From the NCBI GenBank assembly GCA_026545765.1, contig CM048840.1, positions 28,462,765 to 28,526,764 of the forward strand: a stretch of DNA of 64,000 bases. The letters run 5' to 3'. Source of the DNA: Plantago major (taxonomy: Eukaryota; Streptophyta; Magnoliopsida; Lamiales; Plantaginaceae). How positions within the stretch are numbered: the stretch's first letter is position 1; each line of letters opens with the position of its first letter. Of this stretch, positions 1 to 11,374 are shown piece by piece. Position numbers and translations under genes: made by a program. Below the pieces are notes generated by a model. The model made no database searches and had not been told where the DNA came from. It saw only the letters and a program-made list of their open reading frames with translations.

Positions 1-1008
1 GTCTGGTAGTAGAATGATTTGATGGAGAATTCATGTCTCAAATTCGTGTTTAGTCTGCATTACCTTACTCTTTTACTCTTATCATATTATTATTTAGACT
101 ATGATCTTTTTAGTTTGTACTTTTTGAACTTCTTTATTTTCTTAACAATAAGATTTACTTCATATTAGTATCTTGTGGAGCCAATTTTAGTATGTCAGAC
201 TTTGTATTGCTTATTTATTTTAGATTATTTTTTCTACCACTTTTATAAGTTTCGCGCCTAGATATTTGAGACAAAGGTGTGGATCGAAAAATCAGAGGTG
301 TTAAAATAACTTATTCAAGAGATTTCTGTCACGTGATGGTGGTATTTCACTTCTGCTTGGATTGCGAGCTTGGGAGATTTTTGACTGATCGAAAGACAAG
401 ACGTCAACTTCTAATTGAAGGTGCTCGACGCTGCTTGTTTTTATATAATGTAAGTTCACTGTGAGCTCTTGGCATTTAAGTCCTGTAGATAATCGAAAGA
501 CAAGACACCATGCTTGATGATTTTCTTTGTTTCGTCGATTGAACTAAATAAGTTTGAATCGGTACACTTATTGTTTATCAATTACTATGCGCTGCAGGAA
601 TCAAAGTATTAGTAGTTTGCAGGGTACTTTACAATTTAAATAACGTTGCTCACATTTTTTGCAGAATAGCTACAATGTAACAACATTTACAAATGTCTTC
701 GTATTTAGATTGCAGAGTAACTGATGGCGTAATAAGTTTAATGTATTTTTAACTAGAAATTTATATTTTATAATAACTTTAATTTCAATGACTAATGTTT
801 TTTTCAGGTCAATTTAATTTATTTTTAAAGGTAAAACAATTTAGATCAAGGCAGAGGAAGTTTTTTTTAATAGGTTGATGTGTGGTTGTTCCCGGTTAAT
901 TGTAAATATGATTCAATATATAACAAACCAATAAATTGAAGTGTTGTATGTTTGGAACCCGGAAAAACGAGTGAAATATTGCGACTATTCATCGGTTAAA
1001 CACATGGG
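1..1008. other. Gene-free AT-rich stretch
   Basis: I see no coding sequence with a recognisable domain here. Open frames are short (61 codons at most, 279-464) and resemble nothing I know. It may be the body of the Helitron whose possible 3' end lies at 1009-1040, with the rest outside the window. Confidence 0.5.
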
Positions 1009-1040
1009 CACCGCGCTAAGCGCGGTGAATGATGTATAAG
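1009..1040 (+). mobile_element. Candidate Helitron 3' terminus
   Basis: A perfect 8-bp stem with a 3-nt loop (CACCGCGC-TAA-GCGCGGTG, 1009-1027) is followed 13 nt later by AAG and then T. Plant Helitrons end in a GC-rich hairpin about 10 nt before CTRR and insert next to T. The final tetranucleotide is TAAG rather than CTRR, so the end would be degenerate. The 5' end is not in view. Confidence 0.4.
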
Positions 1041-1398
1041 TAATTATATAGATATGTAATTTACAAATTATCATTATGACATTATGAGATGAAGATAATG
1101 GTAGAACTTATTCTATGACTCTACATCCCAACTGTCATCGAGCAATCATATAAAAACCGCATTGAATTGGAACTTGCCAATTAATTTTGCCACCCTTTAA
1201 CCAAGAGCCTAGGTCTAATCCAACTCTTTAGTATTATTGGGCCTTAAAGTTACTTGTCTGCCATGATCCTTGATCTTACACGTGTATGGAAAGATTTGTC
1301 ACGAAAGGGCTTGAACTGCATGCATACAAGTTATGAAGTACAGTAACTACTTGTAGTAACTACTTGTAACAGGGAGATGCAAAAACGTTGATTGTGAA

Positions 1399-1752
1399 AC
1401 TACACTCAGGTACGTGGCTTATGTGAGGTGTAGTGTTGAGTTATACTCCCTTCGTTTCACCAAAAGTGAAACAATTGTGTTGAACACAATTTTTAAGGAA
1501 AATGTATAGAAATATGTGGTCCCAAAAATATGTGGTGAAGAATGAGTATGAAATATTAATTGAGTGGAAAAGTACATGTAGGCCCGAAAATGTGTGGTTA
1601 TAAATGAGTTTTCTTATAAAACTAATTTCCATAAAAGAAAATGTAATAGTTTTAATGAAACTCCCAAAAAGAAAAAATGCAACACTTTTAATGAAACGAA
1701 GTGAGTATAACTCAACACTACACCTCACATAAGCCACGTACCTGAGTGTAGT
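1399..1752. repeat. Near-perfect 61-bp inverted repeat around a Stowaway MITE
   Basis: The arms 1399-1459 and 1692-1752 are reverse complements with one mismatch. The inner 14 bp of each arm are the ends of a Stowaway-type MITE. The outer roughly 47 bp (starting ACTACACTCAGGTACGTGGC) are not part of any Stowaway consensus I know, so they are either an inverted duplication of the flank or the arms of a larger foldback element. Confidence 0.8.
1446..1705. mobile_element. Stowaway-type (Tc1/mariner) MITE
   Basis: The element starts CTCCCTTCGTTTCACC and ends in the near inverse TGAAACGAAGTGAG. It is flanked by TA on both sides (1444-1445 and 1706-1707), the expected target duplication. It is 260 bp long with no coding capacity. 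Confidence 0.75.
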
Positions 1753-2248
1753 GGCGCGCACCACACTCAAATGTCGAAACTGAGTTATAGTGTTCACGAA
1801 CCGAGTACTATTCATCTCGACTCATGCACATAACCGGGTCGACTCACACGAGTATATGATACTTCCAAAATTTCATTTAGATAATTTAGTTATAAGAGAG
1901 TTCCATCTTACTTACAAGCTCGAACTTATAAAAAGGTGTAAAATTAATTCAATTATATTATATTTATCTAATACCCCTTCATCCGTGGGTTTATTTCAAC
2001 CTCTTTGAAAAGGCCCAACAAGTGAATAATTAATACGAGAGAAGATGTTGACAGTGGGATTCGATCCCAGAACCTTTAGGTTTATAAGCATGAAACAATA
2101 TCACCTCATCTACAAGCTCAAACTTATACAGAGTTGTGGAACTTAATATGGTATCAAATTAAAGCATGAACAAGTTGATGATGGGTGCCCCAGCCGATGA
2201 TAATTCCGGCTTGCCCAAAGATGGCTATTTTGATTCAACGTGTAAAGC
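1753..2248. other. Gene-free flank of the CACTA element
   Basis: No gene is recognised. A short tRNA B-box-like string (GGGATTCGATCCC, near 2058) is present, but no cloverleaf can be built around it. The right edge is the insertion site of the CACTA element. Confidence 0.4.
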
Positions 2249-2279
2249 CGACACTACAAGAAAAACTGGACAAAACGAC

Positions 2280-2545
2280 CCATAACGACGGATCGCTAAT
2301 TGGGGCGACGGAATCTATCCGTCGCCCCAATTAGCGACGGATAATAGTTATCCGTCGCTAATAAGCGACGGATAACTATTATCCGTCGCTAATTGGGCGA
2401 CGGATAATAATTATCCGTCGCCCAAGTTTGACTTTTGTTAAAAAAAAAAATTTTTTTTTTTTTGAAAATTGGGCGAGGGATAGATTATCCGTCGCCTTAT
2501 AGCGACAGATACCTATCCGTCGCCACTTTTGGCGACGGATCGACT
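2280..2545. repeat. CACTA left subterminal repeats
   Basis: The motif GCGACGGAT and its complement ATCCGTCGC alternate many times, forming several palindromic hairpins. In CACTA elements such arrays are binding sites for the TNPA-type protein. The matching right-end array is at 9725-10045, and the same motif recurs in the small element at 13792-14956. Confidence 0.85.
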
Positions 2546-3356
2546 CTGGGCCGACGGCCACGTGTCCGGCCGCCCGTAGTTTCATATTATTCTCGAGGCA
2601 CCGCCTCATTTTCTTCCTTCTCCTTCTTCTTCCTCATTCTCTTCTTCTCCGCTTCCGTGAATTGTACGTAATTCCGGCCAATCTTGGTGCCTAATCGAAG
2701 CTAGTGGGACAAGGAGTTTGTTTCTTCAATCAATTTCAGATTTCTACCGATTAATCAAGGTATTTTGGCTAAAACCCTAGTTTTTTAAAATTTGGGGATT
2801 TTGTTTATTTTGATTAATTTGAGCAATTATATGTATATATGATAAGTATGTAGTAGTTAGTTTAGTTAATTTGATCAATTATATGTAATTTGTTCAATTT
2901 GATAGTTAGTTTAATTAATGATATGAATGTATGTAGTATGTTAAGTTTGGTATGTATGAATGTATGTAGTTAGTTTGATTTGTGTGTTAAGTATATATAG
3001 TTAGTTTAGTTAATTTGATATGTTTGTTAAGTATAGAAGTATGTAGTTTTGATTTGATAAATTTGTATGTTAAGTATGTAATTTGATATGAATATATGTA
3101 GTAATTCGATATGTAGAGTAATTAGTTAATTTGATATGTATGTTAAGTATATAATATATGTACTAAGAGGTTGAAATGGTTATTATATATGTCCAATTTT
3201 GTAACACATCGAACACTTAATTAATAATTAATTTATAAGGAACATATAATAATTAACAATTAACCTCTACAATCTTCTTATCCGAATTGGAATCGATCTA
3301 ATAAATTAAATACGATCTAATCAATTGAACGTCTCGTGTTAAAAATAAAGTAAACA
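2546..3356 (+). other. CACTA leader region, no gene
   Basis: A CT-rich 5'-UTR-like tract (about 2595-2660) and a CCCTAG string precede a long AT-rich stretch full of TATGTA/TTAGTTAATTTGAT-like repeats. This resembles a promoter, untranslated leader and first intron. No coding sequence is recognised. Confidence 0.4.
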
Positions 3357-3770
3357 ATGAATTCGACTGCTCATGGATGTACGATAAACGCGGTAAATGA
3401 TGAGTTTCAGAGAAGGGTTAAAGGTTTCATCTCGCTTGCCATGGGACATCCGTTTGTGCAATTGGGGGTTGATAAAGTGTCCTTGCACATTGAAACTGGA
3501 AACAAGCAATTTATGACGCCATCGCAGATTCGAGCACTTGCGACGTTATGGATTCATGCCTAAGTATCATGTATGGATTCATCACGGTGATGAAGTACCG
3601 TCCATGGCATACCTCCAAAGGAGGGAGAGGCGGGGTTTGGGCGCCTATTGAGTGCCTTTCGCTTGTCGAACATGTGCATGGTGTATTGGGAGGAGGATGT
3701 AGATCTGTTGGAATGCAAGTTCTGTGGTAGGGAGCGTCACAAGTGATGAGGAGGGGGGTGCATGAGAATG
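3357..3770 (+). pseudogene. Truncated internal duplicate of the transposase 5' region
   Basis: This stretch matches the start of the main transposase region at 4035-4830 but with a large internal deletion. The frame starting at 3357 parallels the transposase-associated segment at 4035. Around 3548-3610 the DNA closely parallels 4228-4290, and around 3680-3745 (MCMVYWEEDVDLLECKFCGR) it parallels the MCMIYWEEDADLIECKFCGK segment at about 4733-4795. The AT-rich DNA preceding each unit also looks related. The unit therefore looks like a partial tandem duplication within the element. Stops and frame changes make it non-functional. Confidence 0.7.
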
Positions 3771-4034
3771 AGGAGTTTCATCCGTTTTGTCTCTAGGCTT
3801 GTATAACTAGTAATCATTAGTTGATATATATATGAAACCAAACATTATGGTAAAATTGAAGTGATGTAACTTATATTATGTAATGCCTTAACAATTGATC
3901 AAGCTAATATAACTTATATTACGTAGCAATTGATTGAATTATTGTGAAATTGATTTATTACCGTAAATGAAAGACCTCGATCTAATGAATTCAAACGTGT
4001 CGGTTATTATCTAATTATTCAATGAATACCGATC

Positions 4035-7000
4035 GTGGATGGATGTATTGTCGCATTCTCAATGGTAGAGTTCAATGGAGTTTTCGAAGGGGTGAAGGTT
4101 TCATTGAATTTGCAATGTCAAATCCGTCTTGTAAATGATGGGTTGATAAAGTGCCCTTGTGCAATGAAAAAGTGCAAAAACAAGCAATACATGACTCCTA
4201 CAGCGGTAGTCCAGCACTTGAGGAAAAATGGATTCCTGCCTGCGTATCAGGTATGGAATCATCATGGTGAGGAAGCAACACCGTCCAATACATATGACCA
4301 ATAGACAACGTGGAAGGAAGAGAAAATGAACAAGTCGGGAACAATCCCAATCAAGGCGATGCTATTCGAGCTCGAGTCGAACAAATGGTGTACGATGTCT
4401 TAGGGCGGAGTTCGTGGACACAACCAACACTGAAACCGAGGTGGAGGTGGAGGAACCACCGAATCCTGAGGATCAGTTGTTCTTTGACTTGTTAGAATCA
4501 TCAAGGAAGCCGGTTTACCCGGGGTGTAAGCTCACTGAGTTGTCTTTGTTGGCTCGGCTAATGAGTTGTAAGGCTAATGGCCAGCAATCTGAAACGAGCT
4601 TCAATGAATGGGTTGATGTAATGTCGGACCTTTGTCCTGAAGAAAACCTAGTTCCCACCAACTTTTACCAAGCGAAGAAAAAGATGCGGGGATTAGGGCT
4701 GCCTGTGGTAACCATAGACTGTTGTCCGAAAATGTGCATGATATATTGGGAGGAGGATGCAGATCTAATAGAATGCAAGTTCTGTGGTAAGGAACGGTAC
4801 AAGCGTTACAAGGAGGGGGCTGCAAAGAAACGACAAAAGAAAAATCCGTCACATAAGAAAATGTGGTACTTCCCTCTAGCACCTCGTTTGAAAAGATTGT
4901 ATGCTTCAAGTGCTTCTGCGGATAAAATGCGGTGGCACAAGGAGCGAGTAATCTCGGATAATGCTGAAGGTGGTAGAATGGACCATCCAGCAGACTCACC
5001 CGCATGGAAATCGTTTGACAAGACATATCCAGAGTTTGCAGCCGAATCTAGAAATGTACGTTTGGGACTTTGTACGGATGGTTTTAACCTGCTCGTAGTG
5101 AACGTAAATACTCTTGTTGGCCGCTTATGCTCACACCGCATAACCGCCGGTGAGTGCATGAAGGAGCCATTCATGTTTCGATCGCATTGGTGCTCGGGCC
5201 GAAAGATCCGGATCGACGTTGGATGTTTTCTTGCAACCCTAATCAAGGAGCCGATCGAGTTGTGGACGGATGGTATCCTCATATGATGTGTCGACAAAAA
5301 GAACTTCACCTTGAGAGCGCTCTTCTTTGACCGTGAGTGACTTCTGCTGCATCCATGCTATCTGGAAGGAAAATAGGAAATATGCATGTCCACATTGCTT
5401 GGAGGATACAGATGCATTTAGACCAAGGGTAGTGGAAAATTTTGTTGGTTTGATTGTCACATCGAGGTTGCTAGAAAGTGACCATCCGCTCAGAAGAACA
5501 AGGATCAATTCTTGAAAAATAAAGTCGCAACAAAAAGCCCGACAAGACTTACTTGGTGCACAAATTCTTGCGGAGATTGATAGATTGGGTCTTATGAAGG
5601 TGACTGAGCTTGGGTGGATGAAGCATAACGAGAAAATTGGTAAAAATGTGGTTGGAGGAAGAGAAGCATTTTCGGGACTTGCCTTTATCGAGCTTCTTAT
5701 CCGTCACAACTTAGATTTCATGCACATTGAGAAGAACGTGTTCGAGAACTTATTCAATACACTTTGCAACATTGAGGGAAAAACAAAGGACCATGCGAAG
5801 TCTAGATCCGAGTTGTCGACGTGGTGTAAAAGGTCCGAGTTGACAAAGAAGGATGAGAATGGTAAGTGGTCGAAGCGTACACAATTGACAACGCTTCTAG
5901 GTCAATTTTGTTTGATTGGGTGAGGGCATTGAGTTTCCCGATAATTACGCCTCAAATTTAGAGAGGTGTGTGGATTTGAAGAAGACAAAGGTTTATGGGA
6001 TGAAGAGCCACGATCGCATGTGTTCATGGAGAGGCTTATCCCAGAGCATTTCGAGAGCTTCACAAAACACGTATGGACCGCTATCACCGAGTTGAGCTTA
6101 TTTTTCAAAAATTTAGGCAAGGGTGGTTCATGATAAAGTGTTGGAAAATCTTGAAAGGAACATACCATTGATTCTATGCAAGCTCGAGCGTATCTTTCCA
6201 CCGAAATGGGTTTGATTCTATGGAGCACTTCGGTTCACCTTCCTCATGAAGCGAGACTTGCCGGTCTGTTCAAGATCGATGGATGTATCCATTCGAGAGG
6301 TACTTGGGGAAATTGAAGAAGTATGTCAACAACAAAGGTAAACTCAAGGTTCGATTGCCAATGCCTACATTCGAGAGGAAACGCAACCTTCTCTTATTAC
6401 TTTGATGAACACGTCCCTCGAAGACAAAGAAGGCTCGAAATGCGCATACATTCGTAGTTCAAGCGGATGATGAGTTTTCCTATCTGCCTTCGTGGTATCG
6501 GAGACCTCTTGGTGCACTAAGAAAGAATATCTTACGGATAAAGAGTTGAAAGCACTCAATATTATGTCCTCACAAATTGTCCGAGGTTGACCAAAGATAT
6601 GGTACTATTTGCAGGTCAAGAACCATTTATTTAAATTTTAATATAGCTACGCAAGTCTCTACTTCAATTATAGACTTATCATCGAATCAATGTTTGCGCT
6701 TTTTCAAAAAGCGTTGTTTGGAAGAAAATCCTCGATGACAGAGGATACACTAGAGGAACTATTTGACTCAAAAATTCTGAAATTTCCAGTTGGTTCCGAG
6801 TATGTCCGAATCCTATTAACAACGCCACATGCATATACTTAAAGGCTCTCGCAGAGGGTCCATTCAAAAGGTCTACACATTCCCGTGTTATATAGTCAAT
6901 GGCCTTAGGTTCCACACATCGAATGTAACACGCATGGCGACAAGCAACTCAAGGTGTGTGTTAATGGTGCGTAAGAGTATGGAGACGCTACTTTGTTTGA

Positions 7001-7400
7001 TTTCCACAAGCTAAAACGAATTGTGAGGATTGAATATTCGATTGCCATTTAAACGAACCTTCTTGTTTGACGTTGAGTGGTATGATCCTAATCCAGAGGT
7101 ACGAGGAAGAACGAGCGGTATGAAATGGTTGATGTGAACCAAAAGAAGAGGTACCAACCAAGTATGAACCATTTATTCGGCGACTCAAGCACGACAAGTG
7201 GTGTTTCTTGAATATCCAAGCGTAAAACGCGATAAGGGGAATGGTTAGTCATGCGGTACCTATTCGTGCTCGCCGAAAGTGGAGTACATTGAGAAAGACG
7301 ACTCAATTACCAACTCGTACCAACAAGAGGATGTCGATAAACAAGCGTAAGATCCCATAGAAGCGGATGATGAGTTGTTTGATCTCACGAGGACCAATAT
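4035..7400 (+). pseudogene. CACTA TNP2-type transposase, decayed
   Basis: This is the transposase of the surrounding CACTA element, the enzyme that cuts at its termini. Segments appear in family order across at least three frames. A transposase-associated domain (CPCAMKKCKNK...HLRKNGFLPAYQVW) lies at 4035-4304. The Tnp2 core includes HPADSPAWKSFD, YPEFA and NVRLGLCTDGFN (about 4980-5085), CPHCLEDTDAF (about 5390) and RHNLDFMHIEKNVFENL (about 5700-5750). A DUF4218-like part has CKLERIFPP (about 6180) and RWMYPFERYLGKLKKYV (about 6275-6325). A DUF4216-like tail has DVEWYDPNPE (about 7070). Frameshifts and stops occur near 4305, 5100-5290, 5515, 5920 and often after that. Family assignment is certain; it cannot make a full protein. 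Confidence 0.9.
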
Positions 7401-8090
7401 GTAGTCTTAGAGGACGGCTATAATGGTATATTATGTGTATTATGAGTAATTATATGTGTTATTATAATCTATGTATTATAACTCGTAACACATTTTTATT
7501 GTATTTATTACATTTTTTGCAGATGCCATGACAGAGGTCCACCTATCGTCCCCCACGCAATGCGCCGCATGATAGTGGTGGGTCGGGGACACCTTGTCGA
7601 ATGTGAGGGCTCAAGATCGTGACAAGAAGGTCTCGGATTCTGAGACCCCGGCAGAGAGAGCAACCGTGGCTCTACCAGTCCGGACACATCTTTGGAGGAC
7701 GACCACGACGATTGTCCCTACCGTGTTCGATCCAAACAATCCCAACGTCACGTGGGACGGCTTGCTGTGATTTTCCCTATTGGTCCCGCCAAGTAAGTAT
7801 TATACATTCTTCTTAAATATGTAAAACATAACCGATAATGATAGTTGACAAGTATAAATTGTTGTACTAAAGTAATGCATATTCGCTTTGTATCTTATAT
7901 TGACAATGACTTATGGCCCTGGAGGTGCACAACAAACTAGGTGACATCTTCCGAGCAGAGAGAGCCACCAAGGTGGTGGTGAGTGTTGGAGCCACATCTC
8001 GAGCATGAGGGCCGAGTACTTCAATGAGTGAGGTAAGTTTAAAATATGACATTCATTTGTTTGTAATTATAATTAATCGCTTTAATATCG
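7401..8090 (+). other. CACTA inter-gene region
   Basis: Mostly non-coding. Fragments such as a Pro/Arg-rich frame near 7619-7816 could be decayed exons of the second transposon gene. A TTTTTTGCAG acceptor-like site ends at about 7522. No domain can be assigned with confidence. Confidence 0.35.
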
Positions 8091-8547
8091 GTGGTATGTT
8101 AGCCACCGTATGTGAGTGGTATGTTAGCCACTTTATTTGGGTGATATGTTAGTCACCATTGTGTTAGTAAATTTTAGGACAATGTGAGTGGTATGTTAGC
8201 CATTGTATGTGAGTGGTATGTTAGCCACTTTATTTGGGTGATATGTTAGTCACCATTGTGTTAGTAAATTTTAGGACAATGTGAGTGGTATGTTAGCCAA
8301 TGTATGTGAGTGGTATGTTAGCCACTTTATTTGGGTGATATGTTAGTCACCATTGTGTTAGTAAATTTTAGGACAATGTGAGTGGTATGTTAGCCATGTA
8401 TGTGAGTGGTATGTTAGCCACTTTATTTGGGTGATATGTTAGTCACCATTGTGTTAGTAAATTTTATGACAATGTGAGTGGTATGTTGTAGCTTGTATGT
8501 GAGTGGTATGTTAGCCACTTTATTTGGGTGATATGTTAGTCACCATA
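8091..8547 (+). repeat. 97-bp minisatellite, about 4.7 copies
   Basis: Units begin at about 8087, 8184, 8281, 8378 and 8474, giving periods of 97, 97, 97 and 96 bp. Each unit contains three sub-repeats of the form GTGAGTGGTATGTTAGCCAC / GGTGATATGTTAGTCACC, followed by a spacer ATTGTGTTAGTAAATTTTAGGACAA cut here into its parts by small changes. Copies are nearly identical, so the array is young or homogenised. It lies inside the CACTA element, between the two coding remnants. Confidence 0.93.
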
Positions 8548-8977
8548 TCTCATGTTGTTAGGACATGTATTGACTTTGGATGTTGTATGAAATTGGGAAT
8601 GTAGAAGGAGTACATTCTGAGTTGATCCCACGATCCGCGGCGTTTAGACCGTGGGATCCAAACTGCATGAGGATATGGTCTGACGTGGAAGGCCATTCGA
8701 TCGGGTGGCCCAATCCCTCCACAGTTGATGCAACGAGTGGGCCCTTTGGGATGCTTCATCGGCCGAATCGATGTCCAGACGCTTGGACCAACAGTAACCG
8801 GCATCCTACCGACACGGCAGAAGGGCCGTTCACCACCTTGGGAGGCGATCTATCATCGATTATTATCAATCGGTGCGATATATGTGTTTTTGCAATCTAG
8901 CATTACTTGTATGTATTAAGTCTCTGCAGCTCTATTACTTGTAGATGATAAATTGTTGACTAGATCTGGTTTGATTC

Positions 8978-9560
8978 AGGTTGCACGGGGGGAGGTGACA
9001 TCAAATAATTCAATCTTCAAGAAGGCCAAGGTATATGGGTATGGACCGACCGCCTCGCCTATTGTGTATGTTTATGTTGCTTAAAGTTCATATTTGTACA
9101 CTATTACAAGTTACTTTTTAAAAGCGATGGCGATCATTATATCTGCTATTTATGATTTCAGGCTGAGGTTGATGCTCAGGTGGCGAGGCAGGAGGACGAG
9201 ACGGGTGATGTGTTGTCAACTGAACAAGTTGACAACATCTTCCTAGAGGTCAACAAACCGGACAAGAAAGGACGAATATATGGACTCAGGAGCCTCGGTT
9301 TGCATCTGGCTAGTCCGGCGTGCTCCTCATCATCATCCCAACAGTCCAGACGTCCGGTTTACACAGACGTGACCAGGTCTCGAAATGGTGCAAGAAGTCC
9401 GGAACATGTTGCTCGCTAACTCAAGAGATGGAGCAACAAAGGGACGAGATGAGCGCCATGACGAAGAACGAAAGGAGGAGAACGAGCCTTGATTCTGAAT
9501 GGAGCGATTCATGTCCCAGCCCGCCATCACCCACCCCCACCCCGTCGATAGCTAGTTATG
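8978..9560 (+). pseudogene. TNPA-like / Transposase_24 (Ptta/En/Spm) remnant
   Basis: The second gene of the CACTA element, expected to encode the protein that binds the subterminal repeats. An exon ending in NNSIFKKAK is followed by GTATAT (9031) and a TTTCAG acceptor at 9156-9161. The next exon reads on through VDNIFLEVNKPDKKGRIYGL, which matches the KKGRIYGLGS signature of the plant Ptta/En/Spm family, to about 9330. The frame then degenerates; a Glu-rich stretch near 9430-9480 may be its coiled-coil tail. The intron is my inference from splice signals. Family assignment is moderate, based on one motif and position. Confidence 0.5.
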
Positions 9561-9724
9561 TATCTCAGTATGTTCGGATTTTTTCATATTTACACTTGTT
9601 TGGATAATTTCTCCATTCAATATTACTTTTTATTCATTGAAACATTTTCCGTATTATTGATTTATTATCGAACATTATATTGATTAAATAGGTGAACTAC
9701 GAAAAATAGGGATTAATATGAAAT

Positions 9725-10045
9725 AAATAGTGACTAAGTAGTGACGGAATTCACAAAGGATTTTAATTAGTGACGGAATACGATGGAATTTCAAATTCCG
9801 TCACTAGTCCAATTAAAATATTTAGCGACGGATAGGATCTATCCGTCGCTAAATATAGCGACAGATAGATTCTATCCGTCGCTAAATATAGCGACGGATT
9901 CTATCCGTCGCTAAATTTCGGAATTAAAAAAAAAAAAATTGGTCAATCCGTCGCGAATTGGACGACGGATTGTTATCCGTCACATTAGCCTCGGGGCGAC
10001 GGATTTTCTATCCGTCGCCCGATCCGCCGCCAGGCGGACGGATAG
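9725..10045. repeat. CACTA right subterminal repeats
   Basis: Alternating GCGACGGAT and ATCCGTCGC motifs mirror the left array at 2280-2545. Variants with GTGACGGAA occur at the inner edge. These are the expected TNPA-type binding sites. Confidence 0.85.
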
Positions 10046-10076
10046 TCTGCTACATGAGCCGATTTTTGTAGTGCGA

Positions 10077-10404
10077 CTAAGGCTCTGTTCTCTAATTCAT
10101 CTGAAAACTCATTAATTTCAGTTCAACTCAGTTCAGTTAAGTTCAAATCAGTTCAATTCAGACGAAGAGAACATAGACTAACTGCGGACTACTCGTGAGG
10201 GGTGTGTTAGAATATTCCACATCACTTGTGAGAAGATCATGCAAATAACATATAAGTTGGATATCCATATCCCCTTAATAAGGTCTTTTAAGGGGATGAT
10301 GGTCCAACTTAATAAATTACTATTACGATATGGATTATTCAGTAGGCAAAATTGAAGGAAGGTTTACTTGATAGAAAGATATAGAGGAGAATAATTAGGT
10401 GATA
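10077..10404. other. Gene-free stretch with an LTR-like start
   Basis: From about 10208 the sequence TGTTAGAATATTCCACATCA begins a roughly 90-bp segment with a related copy at about 18790. This looks like the start of an LTR of a small retroelement, but no partner LTR or primer-binding site was found. Confidence 0.35.
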
Positions 10405-10624
10405 CTTCATTCGTCCCGGAGAACTTCATATATTTAATTTTAGGTGAAGTTAAAGTAATGATAATATATTTAAAAAGTGGAAAAAATGTACTTTTAGTGG
10501 CAAAATGTGTAATTTATGTGTAAAGTTGAGATTGTTTATTATTTAATGGGTGTGGGCAATTTCCTTTTTTAGAAAGTTTTATGAGACGGTTAAAAATGAT
10601 AAATGTATAAAGTCCAGGGAGACG
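10405..10624. mobile_element. Stowaway-type MITE, family with a copy at 42482
   Basis: The left end CTTCATTCGTCCCGGAGAAC and the right end TCCAGGGAGACG are flanked by TA (10403-10404, 10625-10626). The interior (AGTGGAAAAAATGTACTTTTAG and onward, in parts) is shared with the copy at 42482-42732, and in opposite orientation with the one at 20052. No coding capacity. Confidence 0.7.
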
Positions 10625-11374
10625 TAGATATGGAGGGTAAAATCCATTTTTAATACTCCAATGTGAGCCATTTCAATTTTGTTACTCTAGAGTGGTTGCG
10701 TCCAATTGTGGTACTAGTAATAACTAATACAATTAAGGTACTAATCGTAAATTAAAAGGTGGAGCGTCTTAATTGGACCCAAATTACAATTAACCTAACT
10801 CAATTTCATGTGAATTCGATCCACTGAAGGACGGTATTGTTACAAAAAATGATGAAGAAAGCCTAAAAAAAGAATATGACAAAGACGAATCTGACGCGTG
10901 TGACTGGGACAAAGTTCAGTAGTACACGATGTATTGCGAATGACCAGTTTTTCATGTTATCTTTCGACGTTTGACATTCACTCATGCGCGTGACACAACC
11001 GCCTTCTAAATTCAATTAATACCTTAATTGTAAATAATTTAGTACCTCAATTGGACGTGTCCACTCTACAGTATTAAAATTAAAAATGTCTCACGGTGAA
11101 GTACCAAAAATGAATTTAACCTTGGGATGGAGTACTAAATGAAAACATGTTTTCTCTAAATCATTTTAATTCGAACCCACCTAGACCAAACAATTTCTGG
11201 AAAAATTAGCTAGTAACAAATGGTTCAGGTCAGAATCATCTATCGTCAGTACTATTTTAATTAGATATTATTTATTTATCTAATATGTTTAGTTTACTAC
11301 TCTCATGTTAAATTTAATTGGTTGCAAACTCGCACGTTCAGCTCGTCAGAGACTTAGAATGAATGTATATATTA
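10625..11374. other. Gene-free stretch
   Basis: AT-rich DNA with no recognisable gene. Around 10690-10800 and 11010-11080 there are related blocks about constant and variable strings (TTAATTGGACC, ACCTCAATTGGAC), perhaps the ends of an old repeat, but I could not define it. Confidence 0.4.

Larger units (their letters stand above)
2252..10073 (+). mobile_element. Complete CACTA (En/Spm) DNA transposon
   Basis: The left end reads CACTACAAGAAAAACTGG and the right end reads TTTTTGTAGTG, so the termini are the CACTACAARAA inverted repeat of the superfamily. The 3-bp target duplication CGA is exact (2249-2251 and 10074-10076). Both ends carry dense subterminal copies of a GCGACGGAT motif in both orientations. 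Inside, in plus orientation, lie a decayed TNP2-type transposase, a 97-bp tandem repeat and a TNPA-like remnant. At 7,822 bp the length fits an autonomous CACTA element, but the transposase frames are broken, so this copy looks inactive and could move only if transposase were supplied in trans. Confidence 0.95.

Noticed and set aside
2050-2075. tRNA B-box-like string (GGGATTCGATCCC)
   Set aside because: No A box, acceptor stem or cloverleaf around it; too little for a tRNA or SINE call.
8087-8547. CRISPR-like regular repeats
   Set aside because: The units are contiguous tandem repeats of 97 bp without unique spacers, in a eukaryotic transposon.
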